Assembly: GCA_945871945.1 (NCBI GenBank)
Contig: CAMBXY010000080.1
Coordinates: forward strand, 1 to 6,632
Direction of reading: 5' to 3'
Length of the DNA stretch: 6,632 nt
Source: Bordetella parapertussis
Lineage (GTDB): Bacteria > Pseudomonadota > Gammaproteobacteria > Burkholderiales > Burkholderiaceae_C
Below, in pieces: positions 1 through 4,807 of the stretch (the stretch's first letter is position 1; each line of letters opens with the position of its first letter). Position numbers and translations under genes: made by a program. The notes under the pieces are model-generated. The model was not told the origin of the DNA, did no database searches, and was given only the letters and a program-made list of their open reading frames with translations.

Positions 1-171
1 GAGGCTTTGGAGTACGGCATGGTAGGCATCAATGTGGGCGTCCTCGCTACCGAACACGTGCCCTTTGGTGGCGTTAAACAGTCGGGCTTGGGTCGTGAAG
101 GCTCAAGCCACGGCATGGCCGAATACTTGGAAATGAAGTACCTCTGCATCGGTGATATATTAATTAACTGA
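1..171 (+). CDS. gabD: Succinate-semialdehyde dehydrogenase, C-terminal fragment
   Basis: This is the last 56 residues of an aldehyde dehydrogenase, open at the left window edge and ending in TGA at 169-171. The segment GMVGINVG, then [17 protein letters not shown], then a [10 protein letters not shown] end, is the characteristic C-terminus of the GabD type of NAD(P)-dependent succinate-semialdehyde dehydrogenase, which oxidises succinate semialdehyde to succinate in the cytoplasm at the end of GABA and related catabolism. The catalytic Cys and Glu and the Rossmann fold lie outside the window, so the exact substrate is inferred from the tail alone; a closely related aldehyde dehydrogenase (for example glutarate-semialdehyde type) is possible. 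The coding DNA is of normal composition and is followed immediately by a very AT-rich gap without a recognisable GC-rich terminator. Confidence 0.85.
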   Translation, partial: EALEYGMVGINVGVLATEHVPFGGVKQSGLGREGSSHGMAEYLEMKYLCIGDILIN

Positions 172-296
172 TTAAATCTGGCAATTAAGACAATTAAAGT
201 AATAGTAATAAACATAATTATTAGATATATTTATTTAATAATAAATTTTTTATTAAAAACCTACTTAATTTTCATCAGGATGTTAATATTTCCCAA
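172..296. promoter_or_regulatory. AT-rich intergenic leader before winged-helix gene
   Basis: Only 21 of 125 bases are G or C, in sharp contrast with the flanking genes. The element ATTAA occurs at 163-167, 171-175, 184-188 and 193-197, the last two within a CAATTAA pair 9 bp apart. An A/T-only dyad, TTTAATAA (234-241) and TTATTAAA (250-257), lies about 40 bp before the next start codon. The stretch probably holds the promoter of the downstream regulator, perhaps with its own binding site, and it could be a target for AT-binding nucleoid proteins. I see no clear -35/-10 pair because nearly every hexamer is A/T-rich, and no intrinsic terminator for the upstream gene. Confidence 0.45.
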
Positions 297-644
297 ATGA
301 GCAAAAATATCTATCTTCGTTTCTTAACCCTGCTCCAAACTATTGAAGGCAAGGGAGAACTTCCCTCTTTGGATCTCGATGCAAAAAAATTGTTAGAGAC
401 CATTGCCGTTCGACATTCTTTGGGCAAGTCACTCACCGTGACCGAGGCCATGACCCTGTCGCATATCGCCTCGCCAGCCACGATTCACCGCAAGCTCAAT
501 GTTTTACGCGAAATTAGCTTGATTGAAACCCTGCATGAGGGCTCAAACCGGCGTACCAAGTATTTGGTGCCCACTGCTCAGGCCAACCGCTATTTTGATG
601 AGCACAGCAAGATAATGCATCAAGCCCTCGCACCTTTGGCATAA
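297..644 (+). CDS. Small winged-helix (MarR-like) transcriptional regulator
   Basis: A 115-residue cytoplasmic protein that appears to be little more than one DNA-binding domain. Residues about 28-58 form the first helices, SPATIHRKLNVLREISLI (59-76) has the look of a recognition helix, and HEGSNRRTKYLVPT (80-93) looks like a basic beta-wing, the arrangement of MarR-like and related winged-helix proteins. It is shorter than a classic MarR (about 140-150 residues) and shows no ligand-binding domain, signal peptide or membrane segment. The ATG at 297 is the only plausible start; an AGGA at 277-280 is 16 bases away, which is far for a Shine-Dalgarno. It lies downstream of gabD in the same direction and converges on scoB with 7 bp between stop codons. 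Targets cannot be read from the sequence; gabD or its own promoter are reasonable guesses. Confidence 0.75.
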   Translation: MSKNIYLRFLTLLQTIEGKGELPSLDLDAKKLLETIAVRHSLGKSLTVTEAMTLSHIASPATIHRKLNVLREISLIETLHEGSNRRTKYLVPTAQANRYFDEHSKIMHQALAPLA

Positions 645-651
645 AAACGCT

Positions 652-1290
652 TTAAATCAGCTTGACGCCAGTCTTGCTTTGTAAAAACGCCAAGGTCACC
701 CCATCGGCCAATTCAACCACTTTGAGCCCGGCTGCTGTCACGTCCATCACAGCCAAATCGGTGATGATGCGGTCGACCACAGTAACGCCCGTCAAAGGCA
801 AGGTGCATTGAGGAAGAATTTTTAAATCCTCGGTGCCATCTTTCTTCTTGGCCACATGCTCCATCAAGACAATGACGCGCTTGACGCCGGCCACCAAATC
901 CATGGCGCCGCCCATGCCCTTGACCATCTTGCCTGGAATCATCCAATTGGCAAGGTCACCTTTTTCGCTGACCTGCATGGCGCCCAAAATTGACAAATTA
1001 ATCTTTCCACCACGAATCATGGCAAAACTGTCATGACTGCCAAAAATGGAAGTTCCGGCCAAAGTGGTGACAGTTTGCTTGCCCGCGTTGATGAGGTCGG
1101 CATCCACATGGTCTTCGTTGGGAAAAGGGCCTATGCCCAACATACCGTTTTCAGACTGAAGCCAGACCTCGATATGGCTGGGCACATGGTTGGCCACCAG
1201 CGTGGGAATGCCAATGCCGAGATTGACATAAAAACCGTCTTCTAATTCATGGGCCGCACGTGCGGCCATTTGGTCTTGGCTCCAACTCAT
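652..1290 (-). CDS. scoB: 3-oxoacid CoA-transferase, subunit B
   Basis: A 212-residue beta subunit of a family I CoA-transferase (SCOT, ScoB/PcaJ/AtoA group), of the usual length. The signature LQSENGMLG is present, with E47 as the expected catalytic glutamate that forms the glutamyl-CoA thioester. An N-terminal [13 protein letters not shown] segment, [14 protein letters not shown] and [20 protein letters not shown] also match the family. With ScoA it would move CoA from succinyl-CoA to a 3-oxoacid such as acetoacetate, or run the equivalent step in 3-oxoadipate catabolism; the [15 protein letters not shown] block is typical of the acetoacetate/succinyl-CoA enzymes. It starts 2 bases after the scoA stop, and its AGGAG (1298-1302) lies inside the end of scoA with a 7-base spacer, so the two are almost certainly cotranscribed and made in equal amounts. 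Confidence 0.95.
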   Translation of the reverse strand: MSWSQDQMAARAAHELEDGFYVNLGIGIPTLVANHVPSHIEVWLQSENGMLGIGPFPNEDHVDADLINAGKQTVTTLAGTSIFGSHDSFAMIRGGKINLSILGAMQVSEKGDLANWMIPGKMVKGMGGAMDLVAGVKRVIVLMEHVAKKKDGTEDLKILPQCTLPLTGVTVVDRIITDLAVMDVTAAGLKVVELADGVTLAFLQSKTGVKLI

Positions 1291-1292
1291 GG

Positions 1293-2000
1293 TCAGACTC
1301 CTGCTTTTTCGGTGATCGTGCGTTTTTCAATGCGTTTTTCGGGATGGGCGTTGAGCACAATGCGGTGCACATAAATGCCGGGTAAATGCACATGATCGGG
1401 GTGCATATCGCCCACCTCCACTATTTTTTCCACCTCAACCACACAGACTTTGCCCGCCATGGCCACGGCTGGGTTGAAGTTGCGAGCAGTCAAGCGAAAC
1501 TGCAAATTGCCCACACGGTCTGCGGCATACGCTTTAACCAAAGAAATATCAGGCACCAACGAGTGCTCCATGACATAGGTCTCGCCCTCAAATTCGCGCA
1601 ACTCCTTGCCGTCGGCAACCACCGTGCCCACGCCGGTTTTGGTGAAAAAAGCGGGAATGCCCGCGCCACCAGCACGCAATTTTTCAGCCAAAGTACCTTG
1701 CGGAGTGAATTCAAGCTCGAGTTCGCCGGCCAAATACTGACGCTCAAACTCTTTGTTTTCACCCACATAAGAGGAAATCATTTTTTTGATTTGTCGGGTT
1801 TGCAACAAAATTCCCAAACCAAAATCATCGACACCGGCGTTGTTGGAGATAGCTGTCAGGTTTTGTACCTTGCTGTCACGCAAAGCAGCAATCAACGCTT
1901 CGGGAATGCCACACAAACCAAAACCACCCACGGCGATCAACTGCCCATCGTGGACCAATCCTTCGAGTGCGGCGGCCGCACTGGGAAACAATTTATTCAA
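1293..2000 (-). CDS. scoA: 3-oxoacid CoA-transferase, subunit A (TTG start)
   Basis: A 235-residue alpha subunit of the same CoA-transferase, matching the family's usual length. The CoA-transferase signature is visible at residues 18-33 ([16 protein letters not shown]), followed by [13 protein letters not shown] and [16 protein letters not shown], all characteristic of ScoA. The start is taken as TTG at 2000: the protein then begins [12 protein letters not shown], which aligns naturally with the family's N-terminus, no in-frame ATG lies near, and AAGGAG (2007-2012) sits exactly 6 bases upstream. It is the first gene of a scoA-scoB operon and is divergent from the CxxC peroxidase-like gene at 2093. 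Function: cytoplasmic succinyl-CoA:3-oxoacid CoA transfer. A PcaI/AtoD role with another short ketoacid is the main alternative. Confidence 0.95.
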   Translation of the reverse strand: MNKLFPSAAAALEGLVHDGQLIAVGGFGLCGIPEALIAALRDSKVQNLTAISNNAGVDDFGLGILLQTRQIKKMISSYVGENKEFERQYLAGELELEFTPQGTLAEKLRAGGAGIPAFFTKTGVGTVVADGKELREFEGETYVMEHSLVPDISLVKAYAADRVGNLQFRLTARNFNPAVAMAGKVCVVEVEKIVEVGDMHPDHVHLPGIYVHRIVLNAHPEKRIEKRTITEKAGV

Positions 2001-2006
2001 ACCACT

Positions 2007-2012
2007 CTCCTT
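2007..2012 (-). promoter_or_regulatory. Shine-Dalgarno of scoA supporting TTG start
   Basis: Read on the minus strand this is AAGGAG, followed by a 6-base spacer and TTG at 2000-1998. It is one of the strongest ribosome binding sites in the window and decides the start of scoA at a non-ATG codon. Confidence 0.8.
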
Positions 2013-2042
2013 GGCTGCACAGAGTTCATTCTAGGGGCATGG

Positions 2043-2056
2043 GCTTAGCGCCAAGC
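2043..2056. promoter_or_regulatory. Candidate operator palindrome in divergent region
   Basis: GCTTaGCGCcAAGC is a 14-bp palindrome in which 6 of 7 base pairs match (the a/c pair at 2047/2052 does not). It lies roughly midway between the scoA and peroxidase-like starts and overlaps the possible scoA -35. This placement suits a regulator controlling both directions, but a palindrome this short can arise by chance. Confidence 0.25.
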
Positions 2057-2092
2057 TTGATCGCTGGGCATAATCTGCACACTGGAGACACT

Positions 2093-2671
2093 ATGAACCG
2101 CTACCCTGCCCCCGACATCAACGACCTGCCTGAAGACCTACGCGTCAAAATTTTGGAGGTTCAGGAAAAAGCCGGCTTTGTCCCGCAAGTGTTTTTAACG
2201 CTGGCCAGACGACCTGCCGAGTGGCGTGCCTTTTTTGCCTACCACGATGCCCTCATGTTGCGCGAAGACAGTGGCCTGAGCAAGGGTGAACGGGAAATGA
2301 TTGTCACCACCACCAGCGCGGCCAATCACTGCCTGTATTGCGTGGTGGCGCATGGGGCCATTTTGCGTATTTACGAGAAAAAACCGCTGGTAGCCGACCA
2401 AGTCGCTATCAATTACCGCAAAGCCGAGATCAGCCCACGTCAACGCGCCATACTCGACTTTGCAATGAAAGTTTGCCTGCACAGCGACGAAGTGGCGGAA
2501 GCGGATTTCCCTGCCCTGCACGCCCATGGATTAAATGATGAAGATATTTGGGATATTGCATCCATCACGGCGTTTTTTGGCTTATCCAATCGCATCGCCA
2601 GTTTTTCGAATATGTTGCCCAACCCTGAGTTTTATTTGATGGGGCGCATCCCGAAAGAGAAAAAGCTATAA
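2093..2671 (+). CDS. AhpD-like / carboxymuconolactone decarboxylase-family peroxidase-related protein
   Basis: A 192-residue protein starting at ATG 2093, chosen because GGAG (2084-2087) sits 5 bases upstream and the protein then begins MNRYPAPDINDLPEDL as relatives do; the frame stays open further upstream to 1967, but that part overlaps scoA and looks non-coding. The core is EREMIVTTTSAANHCLYCVVAHG: C80, C83 and H87 form the CxxC-xxx-H redox motif of AhpD, and E68 is 12 residues before C80, the spacing of the AhpD proton-relay glutamate. This places it in the all-helical CMD/AhpD superfamily, in the 'peroxidase-related' branch (about 180-200 residues). A thiol-based alkylhydroperoxidase activity is likely but unproven; the electron donor is unknown. 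It is cytoplasmic, with no signal peptide. It is divergent from scoA and ends 4 bp from the convergent TetR gene. Confidence 0.85.
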   Translation: MNRYPAPDINDLPEDLRVKILEVQEKAGFVPQVFLTLARRPAEWRAFFAYHDALMLREDSGLSKGEREMIVTTTSAANHCLYCVVAHGAILRIYEKKPLVADQVAINYRKAEISPRQRAILDFAMKVCLHSDEVAEADFPALHAHGLNDEDIWDIASITAFFGLSNRIASFSNMLPNPEFYLMGRIPKEKKL

Positions 2672-2675
2672 AAAC

Positions 2676-3350
2676 TTAAGCGGCTTCTAAGTTGCGAACA
2701 AATTGCCCCATTAGCAATTCAACCAACTGCTGCTCGAACTCGACAGAGTCCAAAGGAGCGAAACGCTCTAAAGAGGCGCTTCGTAAACATCCCAGCAAGG
2801 ACCGACTCATCACAAACATATGCGTCTCATCCAGTACCGGCAACATCGGATGTTGCAAATATTTCAAACACAGCGTGAGGCGCTCGACCATTTTTTGCAC
2901 CGAGCTTACGGATTCTTCTGGTTGCTCTAGAAGCCAACACAAGCGATTCATTGCCCGTCGGTAACTTTTTCCTAAGGCAAAGCCTTCAATACAAATTTGC
3001 ACATACTGTCTTACAAATTCTTCAGCAGAAATGTCCAGGGGATCTTGGCTGCATTCAATGGAGAACAAAAAGCTTTCGATATCTCGCAATACCAAGCTGC
3101 GGCCATGTTGCGACATGGCGCGAAATATGGCCTCTTTACTGGAAAAATATTGGTAGAGCGTGCCCACAGAAAAGCCCGCCTTGGCTGCAATTTTGTTGGT
3201 GGTCAAACCACTGACTCCTTCACGGTCAACAATTTGCGAGGTGGCTTCAAATATCGCTTCAATGGTGAGCTGAGCGCGTTTTTGGGTCGGTTGCTTGCGC
3301 ATGATGTGCGCTGACAACTCGTGGGGAAGGGTCACTGTTATTCTCTCCAT
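2676..3350 (-). CDS. TetR/AcrR-family transcriptional regulator
   Basis: A 224-residue regulator with the typical N-terminal TetR DNA-binding domain: QLTIEAIFEATSQIVDREG, then the helix-turn-helix LTTNKIAAKAGFSVGTLYQYF (residues 49-69) and SSKEAIF. The rest is the helical ligand-binding and dimerisation part, which shows no specific ligand signature. The frame is open to a TTG at 3392, but I place the start at ATG 3350: the longer version would put coding sequence across an operator-like palindrome (3369-3388). ATG 3302 (MRKQPTQKRAQL) is a serious alternative because many TetR proteins start just before this segment; neither ATG has a good Shine-Dalgarno. The gene is visibly more AT-rich than scoAB or ETF-QO. 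By position it could control itself, the thioesterase-dehydrogenase pair upstream, or the convergent peroxidase-like gene. Confidence 0.9.
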   Translation of the reverse strand: MERITVTLPHELSAHIMRKQPTQKRAQLTIEAIFEATSQIVDREGVSGLTTNKIAAKAGFSVGTLYQYFSSKEAIFRAMSQHGRSLVLRDIESFLFSIECSQDPLDISAEEFVRQYVQICIEGFALGKSYRRAMNRLCWLLEQPEESVSSVQKMVERLTLCLKYLQHPMLPVLDETHMFVMSRSLLGCLRSASLERFAPLDSVEFEQQLVELLMGQFVRNLEAA

Positions 3351-3368
3351 CAATCCACAAAATGAAGT

Positions 3369-3388
3369 GGTAATGATTGATAATAACC
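3369..3388. promoter_or_regulatory. Candidate TetR operator over putative -10
   Basis: The 20 bases fit GGTnATnATn/nATnATnACC, an imperfect palindrome with 7 of 10 base pairs matching and perfect GGT/ACC ends. It ends 18 bases before the chosen TetR ATG. On the minus strand TATTAT (3385-3380), one mismatch from the consensus -10, lies inside it, so a bound repressor would block transcription of the TetR gene. Autoregulation from such a site is common for TetR-family genes; the specific assignment is inference. Confidence 0.45.
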
Positions 3389-3392
3389 ACAA

Positions 3393-3477
3393 AAAATAAC
3401 AATTAATGATTAAATAACTTAATTCTTGCTATAAATGAGACATCTTTTATTTATGGTTTATGAATATCATTTTGCCA
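3393..3477. promoter_or_regulatory. AT-rich gap between thioesterase and TetR genes
   Basis: Only 17 of these 85 bases are G or C. It separates two genes on the same (minus) strand and probably contributes upstream promoter sequence for the TetR gene. It holds a perfect odd-centred palindrome, TTAAT-G-ATTAA, at 3403-3413. I see no GC-rich hairpin with a T run that would end the thioesterase transcript, so read-through into the TetR gene is possible. Confidence 0.35.
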
Positions 3478-3897
3478 TCAAATTAAATGTGCCCTCATCC
3501 AATCGGGTATCGCAGCTGATTTTTTCAGAGGGAAGTTCACCCATACCGTGGTGGCTCCGCCATCCGCATGGATGACGCCAGGTTGATCAACCCGCTCCAA
3601 AGTGGCCCAAGACTCAAAAGAACTGCGTTGCGGATCGCTGACATACATCTTCACCAACACATCGCAGGGATATTCCAGTTGCTTGTAAAAATTACAAAAC
3701 GCATTGACGATGACTGGGCCTTCGCCAGAGGGGGCGGGGGGGCAAGCTAACTGGGTAAACCAATTGATACGGGCTGTCTCCAAGTAGCGAAAGTAGCTGG
3801 TGTTGTTCAGGTGCCCCATCGCGTCCATATCGCCCCAGCGCATGGCTATCACTTCTTGGTAAACCCATTTTTTTTCAGCGGGAAGTTGTATCCTCAT
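3478..3897 (-). CDS. Hotdog-fold acyl-CoA thioesterase (4HBT family)
   Basis: A 139-residue single hotdog domain, the usual length for 4-hydroxybenzoyl-CoA/YbgC-type thioesterases. The N-terminal motif RWGDMDAMGHLNNTSYFRYLETAR (starting at residue 20) contains the family's DxDxxGHxNN pattern; by comparison with the Pseudomonas 4-hydroxybenzoyl-CoA thioesterase the second aspartate (D25) is the likely catalytic residue. It should hydrolyse a cytoplasmic acyl-CoA to the free acid and CoA; chain length and aromatic or aliphatic preference cannot be told. Its ATG overlaps the stop of the upstream dehydrogenase in ATGA (3894-3897) and has no strong Shine-Dalgarno of its own, which suggests translational coupling. 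The coding strand contains runs of seven and five C (3742-3736 and 3734-3730) encoding the CPPAPSGEG loop. Confidence 0.9.
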   Translation of the reverse strand: MRIQLPAEKKWVYQEVIAMRWGDMDAMGHLNNTSYFRYLETARINWFTQLACPPAPSGEGPVIVNAFCNFYKQLEYPCDVLVKMYVSDPQRSSFESWATLERVDQPGVIHADGGATTVWVNFPLKKSAAIPDWMRAHLI

Positions 3898-4676
3898 ATC
3901 GAAAAACCATCATCTGCAGAAATCACGGCGCCATTGATGAAATCGCTTTGCGGGCTGGCCAACATCACCAGCAACGCATCGAGGTCGTGTGGTTGCCCCA
4001 AGCGTTTTTTGGGGAACATGTTCACCAATTTTTTTCCTTGCTCCGTCTCCCAGTGGTGGTGGTTGATTTCTGTGTCTATATAGCCTGGGCAAATCGCATT
4101 GACATTGATGCCGTACCTGCCCCACTCGATCGCCATGGCTTTGGTCATTTGCACCACCGCCGCTTTGCTCATGCAGTAGACGCCGATTTGCGGCAACACG
4201 CGCAACGCTGCTGCTGAAGCGATGTTGATGATGCGTCCACCGGTGTAAGTGCCTGGCAACGCGCCTTTGGCACGTCCCAACATACGTTTACCCACAGCTT
4301 GGGCCACGAAAAATGCGCCCCGCACATTGGTGTTGAAGATAAAGTCAAAGTCTTCTTCCTTGACGTCTTGCAAGCGCTGAGTGGCACTGACACCAGAGTT
4401 ATTGATCAAAATATCGATGGTGCCAACCTCCGTTTCCACATACGCCACAGCGGCTTCAATGCTCTCTTGATTGGTGACATCCAAACTGACCACATGCGCG
4501 TCACCGCCTTGCGCTTCTATGTCGATGCGCAATGACTTAAGTCTTTCTGTTCGGCGACTGGCCAAAACCACGGCCGCACCGGCGCTTGCCAAGGTGCGCG
4601 CAAACTGTTCGCCCAAACCACTTGAAGCGCCTGTGACCAAGGCCACGCGTCCGGATAAATCAAGGCTGTATGCCAT
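3894..4676 (-). CDS. Short-chain dehydrogenase/reductase (classical SDR)
   Basis: A 260-residue classical SDR with every key element: the cofactor loop TGASSGLG (15-22), D66 in the LDVT segment, NNSG (92-95) and the tetrad N117, S154, Y167 and K171 (YCMSK). The SRR at 40-42, after the second strand, suggests NADP(H) rather than NAD(H) (inference). The stretch RMLGRAKGALPGTYTGG (131-147) before the catalytic strand is somewhat longer than in FabG-like enzymes. It would oxidise or reduce a hydroxyl/keto substrate in the cytoplasm, plausibly a 3-hydroxyacyl-CoA or similar given the coupled thioesterase, but SDR substrate cannot be deduced. ATG 4676 has AGGAG (4683-4687) 6 bases upstream. It is the first gene of the pair and is divergent from ETF-QO. 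Confidence 0.92.
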   Translation of the reverse strand: MAYSLDLSGRVALVTGASSGLGEQFARTLASAGAAVVLASRRTERLKSLRIDIEAQGGDAHVVSLDVTNQESIEAAVAYVETEVGTIDILINNSGVSATQRLQDVKEEDFDFIFNTNVRGAFFVAQAVGKRMLGRAKGALPGTYTGGRIINIASAAALRVLPQIGVYCMSKAAVVQMTKAMAIEWGRYGINVNAICPGYIDTEINHHHWETEQGKKLVNMFPKKRLGQPHDLDALLVMLASPQSDFINGAVISADDGFSI

Positions 4677-4807
4677 GTTGAACTCCTGAATATCAATAAA
4701 TCACTGCAGATGCCAAGTACAGCTGCGAGGACATTTGATTATGGCGACAAGTCACGACCACTGCGAATAGAATCTGTCGCTGCAATGACATACTCAATTA
4801 CTTTCCT
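4677..4807. promoter_or_regulatory. Divergent promoter region, SDR / ETF-QO
   Basis: This 131-bp gap lies between two outward-reading genes. It holds the SDR Shine-Dalgarno AGGAG (4683-4687, minus). On the plus strand TAGAAT (4768-4773) is one mismatch from a -10 and would give a leader of roughly 28 bases for ETF-QO, but no good -35 is at the right distance. A perfect 6-bp inverted repeat, GCGACA (4744-4749) and TGTCGC (4775-4780), flanks this hexamer with a 25-base spacer. No promoter for the SDR could be fixed. Confidence 0.4.

Larger units (their letters stand above)
2001..2092. promoter_or_regulatory. Divergent promoter region, scoA / CxxC peroxidase-like gene
   Basis: This 92-bp gap separates two genes transcribed away from each other, so it must carry both 5' ends unless the genes are read from elsewhere. 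On the minus strand TAGAAT (2033-2028) is one mismatch from the consensus -10, with a TTGGCG (2054-2049) 15 bases upstream as a weak -35. On the plus strand CATAAT (2069-2074) is a possible -10 without a convincing -35. A short interrupted palindrome lies between the two candidates (2043-2056). Confidence 0.45.

Noticed and set aside
645..651. Bidirectional terminator between the winged-helix gene and scoB
   Set aside because: The gap is 7 bp and neither flank forms a GC-rich hairpin followed by a T run.
642..690. Direct repeat TAAAAACGC at 642-650 and 682-690
   Set aside because: Only 9 bp, with one copy inside scoB coding sequence and no associated mobile-element feature; most likely chance.
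1386..2048. Long plus-strand open frame of 220 codons opposite scoA
   Set aside because: It is the antisense shadow of a clearly conserved gene; its translation is rich in His, Gln and Thr and shows no domain or ribosome site.
1967..2092. N-terminal extension of the peroxidase-like protein to an ATG at 1967
   Set aside because: The extra 42 residues overlap the start of scoA on the opposite strand, do not resemble the family, and ATG 2093 has a well-placed GGAG.
3351..3392. TetR start at TTG 3392, adding 14 residues
   Set aside because: The extension is hydrophobic and not TetR-like, has no ribosome site, and would run through the operator-like palindrome and the putative -10.
4689..4716. 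SDR promoter TTGGCA - 16 bp - GATATT on the minus strand
   Set aside because: The implied transcription start would fall at or beyond the Shine-Dalgarno AGGAG (4683-4687), leaving a leader that lacks the ribosome site.
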